NCBI RefSeq assembly: GCF_021290985.1
Contig: NZ_JAJOYU010000001.1
Span: 186,001 to 250,000, forward strand
Source of the DNA: Rheinheimera soli
GTDB lineage: Bacteria > Pseudomonadota > Gammaproteobacteria > Enterobacterales > Alteromonadaceae
Direction of reading: 5' to 3'
DNA: 64,000 nt
Shown: in pieces, positions 8,746 to 18,015 of the stretch
Layout of the letters: the number at the start of each line of letters is the position of its first letter
Numbering within the stretch: the first letter of the stretch is position 1
Position numbers and translations under genes: made by a program
Notes under the pieces: model-generated
What the model saw: only the letters and a program-made list of their open reading frames with translations
Databases searched by the model: none
Told to the model about the DNA's origin: nothing

Positions 8746-9750
8746 CTATCTCATAAATCGTTCTTTTAAGCTATATAGTAGGCTTTTTGTTAAACCTAAA
8801 TTTAACTTGTCTCTAATTAAACGTGAAGCCTTTGCTTTTAACGAAAAAAATCTAGGATCGACGATTATATCTGAAACAGCGTCTTCAAATTTCAGATCTA
8901 TAAGTAAAGATTTTGGATGAATTAAAGGAAAAACCATTGGTTTAGTATCTAGATTACAAAATCTTTTTAACATTAAATCTGTTGAATCTGAACCTCCGTG
9001 TGTTGAATCATCATCAATACCTATATTTTTTATCTGATTGTACTTTGGCACAATAGCAAAAAGATTATGGACTCGAATACTGAAGCTCATCTGGTAATCC
9101 CAAGAGTAAAACCGACCGTTTAACAGCTTATGTTCGAGTTCATATTTTAGATTATACGTATCTTGAATATAGAGTTTTTCAGATCTATATTCATGTCGTA
9201 CACGTTCTCTTAAATATACATCTTGGTATAGTTTTAATTCACCGTCATAATACTTTAAAAACTTTTTAGACCATGATGCCCAGCCGCATGGCATCATATT
9301 CTTGGTGATGACATAGCTTGCACCGTTTTCTGGCTCATAGCTTTTTAAATAATTAGTGCCACAAACCCAAAGAATACGTTCTTCATTCTCATACCTATCT
9401 TTCATTTCTTTACAAAATTGAAAAAATGTTAACTCAGGTAAATTATCATCTTCTAAAAAGATAGCAAAGCTTTCCTGCTCAAAAACCCATCTAGCACCTT
9501 CAGCAATATTACCAAAAACGCCAATGTTTTCTGTTGCATATTTACGAACAATCTCACATTCCCATGTAATCTCGCTCTCTACTAATCGCCTACATTCTTC
9601 TACTAGCTTCTGTTCTGAGTCATTTCTACCCGCATCAGATAACAAATAAATGCGCATAGGTTTTACCTTCGATATCTGCCGAATAATTTCAACTGACTTA
9701 TCTATACGTTTAAACAGAAACAAAACAACAGGAACATCAAAATCATTCAT
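8746..9750 (-). CDS. GT-A type glycosyltransferase (GT2/HlpA-like)
   Basis: 334 residues. The start VPVVLFLFKRIDKSVEII and RIYLLSDAGRND, followed by AIFLEDDNLPELTFF (an acidic DDN motif for metal/nucleotide binding, about residues 98-112) and PCGWASWSKKFLKYYDGE, are typical of GT-A proteins often labelled HlpA-like. No membrane span is obvious, so it should act on the cytosolic face of the inner membrane. It lies between the flippase and the polymerase candidate. Sugar and linkage unknown. Confidence 0.72.
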   Translation of the reverse strand: MNDFDVPVVLFLFKRIDKSVEIIRQISKVKPMRIYLLSDAGRNDSEQKLVEECRRLVESEITWECEIVRKYATENIGVFGNIAEGARWVFEQESFAIFLEDDNLPELTFFQFCKEMKDRYENEERILWVCGTNYLKSYEPENGASYVITKNMMPCGWASWSKKFLKYYDGELKLYQDVYLRERVRHEYRSEKLYIQDTYNLKYELEHKLLNGRFYSWDYQMSFSIRVHNLFAIVPKYNQIKNIGIDDDSTHGGSDSTDLMLKRFCNLDTKPMVFPLIHPKSLLIDLKFEDAVSDIIVDPRFFSLKAKASRLIRDKLNLGLTKSLLYSLKERFMR

Positions 9751-9775
9751 TAAAATATCTCAGCCAGTATTGTCA

Positions 9776-11026
9776 TTAATATTGACTAAGCAGTTTTCTT
9801 TTCTTTATTTGATAAAAACAAAAAAGAATTTCTGCAAAGCCAGCTAAAACCATTGAAAGAACAACAGAATACATACTTTCATAAAAAAACAACAACAAAG
9901 AACATATTACATAAAAAGAAACGAACGAGACAATCTGATTTCTAAAGACCAAATCATACATCATCTTGGGTATAAAAATAAAATATATGCAAGCACCAAC
10001 CACTAGGTAAGTTACAATATTAAAACTCATTATGATTGCAACATAGTATGCGTCAATCAATTTATCCTCAGACAATATATCAACAACATAGTAACCAAAA
10101 ACAACAACTGAAAAAATAGCAACTATAGCAAGAAGGCTTTCAATAATTATTATTCTTTTTGCAAGTAAACCGACTGGCAGTCCGACCATTTTAGGAAATA
10201 GTGCAGCATTTATATTAGACACAAGTAAGCTAGGTACCGAATATATCTTATTAGCCAAATCATAAATTGCTAGCACTTTCATGCCAAATAGCGCCCCGAT
10301 GATAATCTCGATGCTTTTCTGTTTAAATGCATTTGCAGCAGCGCTCCAAAAGAAATGTTTAACCTCCACGAACAAAGAAAAAACTTCTCTAGTAGAAGAA
10401 GAAACAAGCTGCACATCAAATTTATAATATATGAAAAGATAGGATACTATAGCAGACCCAACATTCGCTAAACTGATAATCAGTGCATATATATATATAT
10501 CATCAGCTTTTTCCAAAAAAACATACATAAATGGCAGCGATACAACTTTAAATAAAAGTTGTATAACTGTTAGATATTTCATTTTCTGTTTTCCTTGAAA
10601 AAACCAAGAATGAAGGAAAATAGATGAAACACAATTAATAAAACAAAAAACAAATAACTCTTTATTATTTTTAAAAATATCGAAACTGTAAATTAATCCC
10701 AAAAACAAAACGACACAACTTAAAAACAATATACTTTTACCTAAAGTAACAAGCGACAAAATTTTCGAGTGTTCGTAGTTATCACCAAGTGATACTACCT
10801 TTGCCGCATGCATGTCAAAACCGAAATTAATAATTACAGAAAAATAAGCTATTATACTGGAGAAAAAAACATACAAACCGAAAGCCTCTAAACCAACTAC
10901 TCCCAGCACGAATGGATAAATCAAAAGGTAAAAAAAAGTATTAACAATCTGCAATATAGTCATATGCGCATAATTCGAAATAATTGCGTAATTATTTCGA
11001 AGCAAAGAGTTAAAGCGCGTTAACAA
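9776..11026 (-). CDS. Wzx-like oligosaccharide flippase (MATE/MOP superfamily)
   Basis: 416 residues with about 12 hydrophobic spans and the N-terminal pattern MTILQIVNTFFYLLIYPFV followed by LGVVGLEAFGLYVFFSSI, typical of the polysaccharide-specific flippase family. It would move the lipid-linked repeat unit to the periplasm for polymerisation. It lies directly downstream of the Wzz-like gene. The gene is A+T-rich and contains an (AT)7 dinucleotide run at 10487-10500 that codes for alternating Tyr and Ile. Confidence 0.82.
   Translation of the reverse strand: MLTRFNSLLRNNYAIISNYAHMTILQIVNTFFYLLIYPFVLGVVGLEAFGLYVFFSSIIAYFSVIINFGFDMHAAKVVSLGDNYEHSKILSLVTLGKSILFLSCVVLFLGLIYSFDIFKNNKELFVFCFINCVSSIFLHSWFFQGKQKMKYLTVIQLLFKVVSLPFMYVFLEKADDIYIYALIISLANVGSAIVSYLFIYYKFDVQLVSSSTREVFSLFVEVKHFFWSAAANAFKQKSIEIIIGALFGMKVLAIYDLANKIYSVPSLLVSNINAALFPKMVGLPVGLLAKRIIIIESLLAIVAIFSVVVFGYYVVDILSEDKLIDAYYVAIIMSFNIVTYLVVGACIYFIFIPKMMYDLVFRNQIVSFVSFYVICSLLLFFYESMYSVVLSMVLAGFAEILFCFYQIKKRKLLSQY
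10487..10500. repeat. (AT)7 dinucleotide run inside the flippase gene
   Basis: Seven uninterrupted AT units are seen within the Wzx-like reading frame. A gain or loss of one unit would shift the frame. No direct evidence of phase variation exists in this single sequence. Confidence 0.6.
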
Positions 11027-11081
11027 AATAACCTCGGTAGAAAAATTAACTTAAGCCAGATACAGATAGAAATATAACAAC

Positions 11082-12026
11082 TCATGTTCTATTTCTATGT
11101 GTGTTTCTGTAAGTATTTAATGCCATCAAAGAAAGCAAACTGAATGTAAGACCAAAAATAAATCCTATAATCGCGATCAGTGATCTACGCGGACTTACTC
11201 TATTTTCAGGAGCGACAGGAGGATCTATGGTTATAAATACATATTCCTCTTTAACATTGGCTAGCATCAATGTTTTTGTTTGCTCTTCAATAAGCGAGTA
11301 TAACGCTGCCTGTATACCTGTAACGTTAGTTTTGTTTAATTGAGCCTGTAGATAATTGATGCTTGCTGTAGAGTCATAGATATCTCTCCGACGCATCTCA
11401 TCGTTAATATCATGAATTAACAGTTTCAGCCACTTCTCAGCAATATAGGGAGAATAATGGTCAATACTTATTTTCACTATATCCGTAGTTTTATCTCTAG
11501 AAACATTTAAAATGTCAATGAATGACTCATGAGCTTCTAGCAAAGAGGGTTTAGGCTTAAAAGGAAGTTTTACTTTTCGCTTCCATTCATTATTCGAAGA
11601 ATCATATACATTAGAATCTATTATAAGCTCATTACTGTACATATCCCAGCCATCTACAGCCATTAACTGTACAAGAATGTTATTTTTTTCTATAAATTGA
11701 CTAATAAAATCGCGGGATTTTATTATCTCTAAAGCAAGCACAGTATTATTTTTTCCGCTACCTAGGCCATTTAAGTTAATTCCAGCTATTGCCGCAAGTC
11801 CACCGAGTTGGCCTGGTATTTCCATACCTGCACTAGCGGTTACAGGCGCTAAAAGCGCTTCGCTTCTGTAAATATTAGGCAGCGACAATGCGTATAATAT
11901 AAAAGCGATAGAAAATATAGATGTTACAGAACCAATGATCCACTTTCCTCGCCATATATGGCTGACAATATCACTAACGCTAATAATATTACCTGTATGT
12001 AACTCATTAAAATTATCTTTATCCAT
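11082..12026 (-). CDS. Wzz-type chain-length determinant protein
   Basis: 314 residues with the polysaccharide co-polymerase layout. A short cytosolic start is followed by a membrane span near residues 30-50 (WIIGSVTSIFSIAFILYALS) and the LPNIYRSEALLAP segment. A mostly polar periplasmic domain follows, then a second span (LIAIIGFIFGLTFSLLSLMA) preceded by the proline motif PPVAPENRVSPRRS. There is no tyrosine-kinase domain, so it is of the O-antigen/enterobacterial Wzz kind. It lies 83 bases downstream of the exporter gene and sets the length of the polymer made by the Wzy candidate. Confidence 0.87.
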   Translation of the reverse strand: MDKDNFNELHTGNIISVSDIVSHIWRGKWIIGSVTSIFSIAFILYALSLPNIYRSEALLAPVTASAGMEIPGQLGGLAAIAGINLNGLGSGKNNTVLALEIIKSRDFISQFIEKNNILVQLMAVDGWDMYSNELIIDSNVYDSSNNEWKRKVKLPFKPKPSLLEAHESFIDILNVSRDKTTDIVKISIDHYSPYIAEKWLKLLIHDINDEMRRRDIYDSTASINYLQAQLNKTNVTGIQAALYSLIEEQTKTLMLANVKEEYVFITIDPPVAPENRVSPRRSLIAIIGFIFGLTFSLLSLMALNTYRNTHRNRT

Positions 12027-12109
12027 TTCGAAGACTCTTTTGCTAAATCAGAATCATATAATCACAAATGTTGCATCAAACACCATTTAGACGATACAAA
12101 AGGCTCTAC

Positions 12110-14902
12110 TTAAAAACTATTTATCGCAGCAATTGCAACAGCAGACTGATAAAAAATCTGAGTTACAGCAGTCCACAATGACAAGCTATCTTTATACTCA
12201 GTGTCAACAGGCACAATAATGGTGTCACCAGGCTCTAGTTGTGACCCCTTAACTGCAAACCATCCTTTAGCTGAGGGCATTACAACTGAACCATTTGCTT
12301 TAATTACATAAATACGCTCCTCATCTGCACGTTTACGTAACCCACCAGCTAAGTTTAAGTACTCTTCTAGTGTCATATTATCTTTAAATCTATGGCTACT
12401 AGCATGTTGAACTTCACCTACAACAGAAACTGTATAGTCTGTTCGAGGTATATAGAATAAGTCGCCATCTTCCACCGGAATATCAGCAGTTACATCTCCA
12501 GCTAAAATTGCTGGAACATCAAGTACCAGACGGCCTACAGGAGGTTGTCTCTCTAATTGATTAATCATTAACAGAGCATCTTGCGGTGAGGTTTGGATGC
12601 CAGACTCAGATAAACTTTTTGTAGCGATGTCGGCTCGTAATTGCTCTGTAAGTTTCTTAAGTTGCAAACGTTCACGCTCTTTTACACTTTCACGGGTATA
12701 AACGACACCCTGCATAAATGCACTGCGGCTTAGACCTCCAGCACGTTCTATAACATCAGATAACATTTCTCCACGTTGAATGGTATAACGGCCGGGGAAT
12801 TTAACCTCACCACGAATTTCAATAGCCCGCTCAATGTTCCAGTCTGGAATAGGAAACACACTTAAACGATCTCTGCTTTGTAGCATGAATACATCATTTC
12901 CTTTAAAGGATGTTTCAAGGTTCACAGCTATATTTTTTACTTCTATAGAATTACTGTCACGATTAACACCTTCAGCTCTGGTTAATTCGGCACGGCCTAA
13001 ATAGGCTGACTCAGTTAAACCACTGGCGGCGGTAATTAAGTGTTTTAAATTCGCACCTTCAACTAAGGGATATTCACCAGGAACTTTCACCTCACCACTC
13101 ACCCGAACCAGCAAAGGTGAAACGCCATTTCTTGCCTGCATTTTTAGCTTTTCAATAAGTGGATACATCAGCTCTGTACGATTAAAACTCGCTGATAAGC
13201 TCAATAGCTCACCATCATAATAAAGCTTTAACATCACTTGCTGCATAATATCTGGTAATGCACTTTCGCCAACACTTATTCCGACTTCAGTCTGATCAAA
13301 CATAGCGCGTTTAGGTTGGCTATCATAAAGCTGAGCATCAACAATTTTTTGACCGGCAATTGAATCGGTAGCACTTAAAGAAGCACGTCTAGCTACCCGG
13401 TTTTCGTTTTCTTGCACTAAGTTGTTAAAACCGACACTCGATAGATCATCACTGGCAGCCCAACGCATCTCTTCGCTGGTGCTATATCTTTTTTGCACTT
13501 GTTTGCGTAAATAATCATTTAAGGCGTTTCGATTTACAGCTTGTTCTGCGTAGTTAAAAACTAAAACCAGATCACGGGGCTTTAATTCAACATTGTTGGA
13601 GCCTGTAGGCTGTTCGACAGCATTAGCTAACGCAAACTGCATTACTTTTACATCGCCTGCGTCATTGGTTTCACGCACAATCAATGCATAATCTAGATCT
13701 GCAGTCATATGCAAATCAGCCCAGAAGGATTTAATCAGGTCATTGACTCTTAAGCCTTGTCGCCATGAATAATGACCAGGCCGCACCACGGCACCTGCCA
13801 AAGTAACCTGATGTTCGACTCGTGGTGAGGTTGCGTACACCCTTAATACATCGCCGTCACGCAATGACATTTGTTTGTTAACTGCATTAGTAAGGTCTAG
13901 GTTTAACAAATTACGTAAATTATTGCTATCAAAGCGCTCTAACATTACAGACTGAGGATAGGCACCTGCTTTGGTGCCGCCAACCATAGACAATAGATTA
14001 TCTATGGTCTCGCCTGACTTAATTTCATAAATAGCTGGGCGTTTTACTTCACCTGTCGCTTCAACTGTGGCTTTTAATGGTGCAACAAAAACCACGTCAC
14101 CATGCTTTAGTTGAACGTCGGCGCTGTTATCACCACGCAGCAATAGATCGTATAAATCAAAACGGGCGACAGTTTCACCATTGCGCTTAATCTGAATATC
14201 TCGCAAGCTGCCTATTTCGGAAACACCGCCAGCCACATACAAAGCCTGGGTGACATTAGTTAAAGCGGAAACTGCAAACATACCAGGAGTTTTAGCTTCA
14301 CCTGCAACAAAGATATTGATAGTACGTAATTTACCCATGGTGACAACTGCATCAACACCTATCATGGCTTCACGCACTTTATTTACTATAAGGTCAGAGG
14401 CTTGGGCGACAGTTAAACCATTAACATTAACAGGGCCTATTTCTGGCAAGCTTACTGTGCCAGTGCGGCTTACTTTTAATTCATCACTGCTGTTCTGTTT
14501 ACCGAATAGCTGTAATAAAACAATATCGTCAGGGCCTAAACGATAGTTTTCTGCTACAGGAGCATTATCTATAGGAGCGAAAGTACTAATTTCAGCATCA
14601 AACATAGCCATACCGAAACGTCGGGAAGCGGGAGTAGCCGCTACTTCCGGAGCAGGCTTCGCCCGCTCTGAATTAAGTGAATTTTGCTGTGGTGCTAAAA
14701 CTTGTGGTTGAGCCTGCTGAGTTGCTGAAGCGCCAGATGAACCGGCTGGCAATTCAATACCATATTGCTTAGCTAAGCGTTGCTGCTCTGCCGGGGACAA
14801 GTTTTGGAACTGAGCTATCATGGCTGGTGACGGTGTAACAGCGAAGACAGGCAAAGCGGTAAACAATGCAGCAAAGACAGTGATTTTTACAAATTTCAGC
14901 AC
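12110..14902 (-). CDS. SLBB-domain polysaccharide export protein (outer-membrane exporter)
   Basis: 930 residues from a GTG start with GGAG six bases upstream. A signal peptide (MLKFVKITVFAALFTALPVF) is followed by a low-complexity Gln/Ala/Ser stretch (about 50-95). The polysaccharide export domain comes next (YRLGPDDIVLLQLFG at about 120-134, through the GTVSLPEIGPVNV region), then several SLBB repeats of the form VAGEAKTPGMF, TGEVKRPAIYEI, AGAVVRPGHYSW, SGEVKVPGEYPL, RGEVKFPGRYTI and VGEVQHASSHRF. No lipobox Cys follows the signal peptide, unlike Wza. It should form the outer-membrane end of the export path. It is the first gene of the polysaccharide operon. Confidence 0.88.
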   Translation of the reverse strand: MLKFVKITVFAALFTALPVFAVTPSPAMIAQFQNLSPAEQQRLAKQYGIELPAGSSGASATQQAQPQVLAPQQNSLNSERAKPAPEVAATPASRRFGMAMFDAEISTFAPIDNAPVAENYRLGPDDIVLLQLFGKQNSSDELKVSRTGTVSLPEIGPVNVNGLTVAQASDLIVNKVREAMIGVDAVVTMGKLRTINIFVAGEAKTPGMFAVSALTNVTQALYVAGGVSEIGSLRDIQIKRNGETVARFDLYDLLLRGDNSADVQLKHGDVVFVAPLKATVEATGEVKRPAIYEIKSGETIDNLLSMVGGTKAGAYPQSVMLERFDSNNLRNLLNLDLTNAVNKQMSLRDGDVLRVYATSPRVEHQVTLAGAVVRPGHYSWRQGLRVNDLIKSFWADLHMTADLDYALIVRETNDAGDVKVMQFALANAVEQPTGSNNVELKPRDLVLVFNYAEQAVNRNALNDYLRKQVQKRYSTSEEMRWAASDDLSSVGFNNLVQENENRVARRASLSATDSIAGQKIVDAQLYDSQPKRAMFDQTEVGISVGESALPDIMQQVMLKLYYDGELLSLSASFNRTELMYPLIEKLKMQARNGVSPLLVRVSGEVKVPGEYPLVEGANLKHLITAASGLTESAYLGRAELTRAEGVNRDSNSIEVKNIAVNLETSFKGNDVFMLQSRDRLSVFPIPDWNIERAIEIRGEVKFPGRYTIQRGEMLSDVIERAGGLSRSAFMQGVVYTRESVKERERLQLKKLTEQLRADIATKSLSESGIQTSPQDALLMINQLERQPPVGRLVLDVPAILAGDVTADIPVEDGDLFYIPRTDYTVSVVGEVQHASSHRFKDNMTLEEYLNLAGGLRKRADEERIYVIKANGSVVMPSAKGWFAVKGSQLEPGDTIIVPVDTEYKDSLSLWTAVTQIFYQSAVAIAAINSF

Positions 14903-15252
14903 CTACAACTCCAGATTTTATAGTAGTTAGATCCAGCAAAAAACTTCGTCTAGTTTACCTGCTTTAGCTGTATTTCCAAGCAAAAACTGGCCTGAACACA
15001 GCGAGAAACTATGATTATTAACTTGTTAATTACAAATAGTAAGTGCATTTACCCGCAAACAGTTTCTTTTAAATACACAAATTAATACAAACGGCGTAAA
15101 GCAGAGTTAAAGCAGAAAGTTTTTCTGCACATCCTGATGCTACTTGTCCTTTAAGGCTTTTCACTAAAAACCGGGCGGGACTTTAGCGAATTCCGTTGTG
15201 CTTGTCTATCAGAAAAAAGGTGGACATCATAAAGAGTTCCACCGTCCGTTTT
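14903..15252. other. Intergenic leader of the polysaccharide operon
   Basis: 350 bases without a supported gene between wecB and the SLBB exporter. It should contain the promoter of the exporter operon (minus strand). I see no JUMPstart/ops element on either strand. A 14-base dyad ATTAACTTGTTAAT at 15017-15030 stands about 115 bases upstream of the GTG start and may be an operator. A terminator for wecB lies at 15213-15243. Confidence 0.5.
15213..15243 (-). terminator. Rho-independent terminator after wecB
   Basis: Read on the minus strand, GGTGGA and TCCACC arms (15238-15243 and 15219-15224) enclose a 13-base loop and are followed by TTTTTT. It lies ten bases past the wecB stop. Confidence 0.75.
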
Positions 15253-16377
15253 TTAAAAACCTGCTTTTATCGCCTCAATAATACGTTCACAAGCTTTGCC
15301 GTCGCCATAAGGATTATGGGCATAACTCATTTGTTCGTAATAGGCTTTATCAGTTAATAACCGGCTGACTTCTCGCACTATCACATCTGCATCAGTGCCT
15401 ACCAGTTTGACTGTACCAGCAGTCACTGCTTCAGGGCGTTCTGTGGTGTCGCGCATGACCAATACAGGTTTACCTAAAGATGGGGCTTCTTCCTGAATAC
15501 CACCAGAGTCGGTCAGCACTAATGTACTGCGGCTCATCAGGTAAACAAAAGGCAGATAATCCTGAGGTTCAATTAAATGAACATTAGAAGTGTCGCTTAA
15601 TAACCGAAATACAGGTTCGCGTACATTCGGGTTTAAGTGCACAGGGTAGACCACGTCTGTGTCGGGGAATTGCTGAGCAATTTGTTTTAAGCCTGCACAA
15701 ATTTGTTCAAAACCGTCACCAAAGCTCTCACGTCTATGGCCTGTAACCAGCACTAAACGACGGCCGTTTAAGCCATAAGGGAATTGTTGCTCAAAGTTTT
15801 TGGTTAAATTGGCATCGCCATCAATTTTTGCCACCACCTGATACAAGGCATCAATCACAGTATTGCCAGTCACCACTATACCTGCAGCATCAATGTTTTC
15901 TTTCAACAGGTTCTGTTTTGACGTCTCAGTTGGCGCGAAATGCAGTTTAGTTAAAGCACCAGTTAACTTACGGTTGGCTTCTTCTGGCCATGGGCTGTAA
16001 ATATTGCCGGTGCGAAGCCCAGCCTCCACATGCCCCACAGCGGTCTTTTCATAATAACAGGCTAAAGCCGCAGAAAAAGTGGTACTGGTATCACCGTGTA
16101 CCAACACTATATCGGGTTTGAAATCGCGCAATACAGGTTTGATGTTCAACAAAATACTGGTGGTGACATCATACAGATCTTGCCCTGCTTTCATGATGGC
16201 CAGATCGTAGTCCGGCACTATGTTAAACAGCTTTAGCACCTGATCGAGCATTTCTCTGTGTTGGCCAGTCACACAAACTTTGCTTTCAATACCAGAGGTT
16301 TCTTTTAATAAGTTAACTAAAGGTGCCATTTTAATAGCTTCGGGTCTGGTACCAAACACACTCAATACTTTTATCAT
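15253..16377 (-). CDS. wecB: UDP-N-acetylglucosamine 2-epimerase (non-hydrolysing)
   Basis: 374 residues from the ATG at 16377. A further in-frame ATG at 16389 exists, but GGAAG seven bases before 16377 supports the inner start. The motifs are [60 protein letters not shown] and [29 protein letters not shown]. They are those of WecB, which interconverts UDP-GlcNAc and UDP-ManNAc in the cytosol. It is more conserved and less A+T-rich than the cluster downstream and is separated from it by a terminator, so it is probably its own unit serving ECA-like or capsule ManNAc supply. Confidence 0.93.
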   Translation of the reverse strand: MIKVLSVFGTRPEAIKMAPLVNLLKETSGIESKVCVTGQHREMLDQVLKLFNIVPDYDLAIMKAGQDLYDVTTSILLNIKPVLRDFKPDIVLVHGDTSTTFSAALACYYEKTAVGHVEAGLRTGNIYSPWPEEANRKLTGALTKLHFAPTETSKQNLLKENIDAAGIVVTGNTVIDALYQVVAKIDGDANLTKNFEQQFPYGLNGRRLVLVTGHRRESFGDGFEQICAGLKQIAQQFPDTDVVYPVHLNPNVREPVFRLLSDTSNVHLIEPQDYLPFVYLMSRSTLVLTDSGGIQEEAPSLGKPVLVMRDTTERPEAVTAGTVKLVGTDADVIVREVSRLLTDKAYYEQMSYAHNPYGDGKACERIIEAIKAGF

Positions 16378-16469
16378 AGGGACTTCCATTAAACTGAAAC
16401 TGCTGAAATGGTATCAGAGTTTATGCGATGGCGGCAGAGTAAAGTGCACTAGCTGAACAGGAACTTAAA

Positions 16470-17885
16470 CTATCCAATCACCACTGTATGACCTTTCGCT
16501 TCAAGCAGTCGTTTCAGCTCCAGTTTGGCGTCACTATCTCCATGCACCAGACGGATTTGCTCCGGAGCTTTGTGCATCTGTCCGACAAAATGCAATAAGT
16601 CTTGCTGGTCGGCATGAGCAGAATAACCACTAAGTTGTAGCACTTCAGCTAGTATTGGGTAGTCTTCACCATCGAGCTGCAGATAGCCCCCTGTTTTTGC
16701 ATACTTAAGTAATGCAGCCCCCGGAGTGCCACGTGCCTGATAACCCATAAACAAAATTTGATGGCGCTGTGAACCCAATAATGCTTTCAGATAATTCACT
16801 ACCCTGCCGCCAGCACACATACCGCTTGCAGCTATCACTATCGCTGGCCTGCCTGTATCTGCTAAATGTTGTACTACTTTTTGGTGATCATCATGACTTT
16901 TGACAGTCAACAGTTGCTCAAACTGCAACGGGTGCCGGCCACTTTGTAATCTCTGTTTTGCTTCGTCATCCCAGAACTGTTTTAACTCTTTGTATACAGA
17001 GGTAAAGTCTGCCGCCAGGGGCGAATCGACAATAATATCCAGTTGCTCCCAGTCCAAACTTTTATGAATTGGCTGACCTTGCATGCGGTGAACTATATCT
17101 TCCAACTCGTAGAGCAATTCCTGAGTGCGACCTATGCTAAATGCCGGGATCAGCACTGTGCCATTATCACTCAGTGCTTTTTCCAATACCTGCTGCAAAC
17201 GATGCTGACGTTGTTTACGGTCCTGATGGTTTTTATCGCCATAGGTGCTTTCAAGCACCAGTAAATCAGCATAATCAAGTGGAGTCGGATCAGGCAATAA
17301 TGGTGTATCACGGGCTCCCAAATCGCCTGAAAAAACAGCTTTATACAAGCCAGGCAGTTGATCCGGCTCTGTAGGCGGGATTTGATGACGAATTTCTACG
17401 TAAGCAGAACCTAAAATATGTCCGGCGTTCTGAAAACGTACCTGCACACCTGATAAGCTTGCTTCTAATTCATACCAGCAGTTGTAGTCACAAGGTCGAA
17501 TTTGGCGTGATACTGCTTTGAGAAAACCACTGATCAGGTTTTTATCTCTGGTGATGCCCATTTTTAATGCGTCTTCTAACACCAGCGGCAGCAGTACTGC
17601 TGAGGCTTTACTGCAATAGATAGGACCTTGAAAGCCTGCGGCTATTAAATAAGGAATACGACCAGCGTGATCAATATGCACATGAGTAAGCAGCAGCGCC
17701 TGAATACCATCGAGAGGAAAATTGATTTGAGCACAATCGGCTCCTGCTTTGCCCCTGCCCTGCTCTACGCCTTGAAACAAGCCACAATCGATCAGAACGC
17801 TTTGTTGTTCGTTAAAAAAATACTGATGGCAAGAACCTGTAACTCCGTCTACGGCGCCATGATGGATAAGAGTAGGGTGATACAT
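16470..17885 (-). CDS. Metallo-beta-lactamase/beta-CASP RNA-processing protein
   Basis: 471 residues. The zinc site HVHIDH is at 68-73, with further MBL motifs NAGHILGSA and FSGDLG. The beta-CASP part has LVLESTYGDKNHQDR, PAFSIGRTQELLYEL, IASSGMCAGGRVVNYL and the C-terminal SGYSAHADQ (His of motif C) and RLVHGDSDAK (RNA-specificity domain). Family members are ribonucleases related to CPSF-73. The bacterial long form is widespread and its substrate is usually unknown. It appears monocistronic, placed between wecB and a lipoprotein gene. Confidence 0.88.
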   Translation of the reverse strand: MYHPTLIHHGAVDGVTGSCHQYFFNEQQSVLIDCGLFQGVEQGRGKAGADCAQINFPLDGIQALLLTHVHIDHAGRIPYLIAAGFQGPIYCSKASAVLLPLVLEDALKMGITRDKNLISGFLKAVSRQIRPCDYNCWYELEASLSGVQVRFQNAGHILGSAYVEIRHQIPPTEPDQLPGLYKAVFSGDLGARDTPLLPDPTPLDYADLLVLESTYGDKNHQDRKQRQHRLQQVLEKALSDNGTVLIPAFSIGRTQELLYELEDIVHRMQGQPIHKSLDWEQLDIIVDSPLAADFTSVYKELKQFWDDEAKQRLQSGRHPLQFEQLLTVKSHDDHQKVVQHLADTGRPAIVIAASGMCAGGRVVNYLKALLGSQRHQILFMGYQARGTPGAALLKYAKTGGYLQLDGEDYPILAEVLQLSGYSAHADQQDLLHFVGQMHKAPEQIRLVHGDSDAKLELKRLLEAKGHTVVIG

Positions 17886-17946
17886 AGCTTAGCCCCGGCA
17901 TGGGTCATCCTTGTTCCCAAACTATAGTTGCTGTCTCTGAAAAGTA

Positions 17947-17977
17947 AAAAGCCACCTCAACATGAGATAGCTTTTTC
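17947..17977. terminator. Bidirectional-looking terminator after the lipoprotein gene
   Basis: AAAAAGC (17947-17953) pairs with GCTTTTT (17971-17977). The inside contains CTCA-aca-TGAG. On the minus strand it ends in five T and would stop transcripts of the lipoprotein gene before the MBL gene. A second small hairpin, CCACAG...CTGTGG, is just upstream near 17986-18002. Confidence 0.65.
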
Positions 17978-18015
17978 AGTTGAACCACAGCGAAACTGTG
18001 GTCTTGCTGCCTTAC

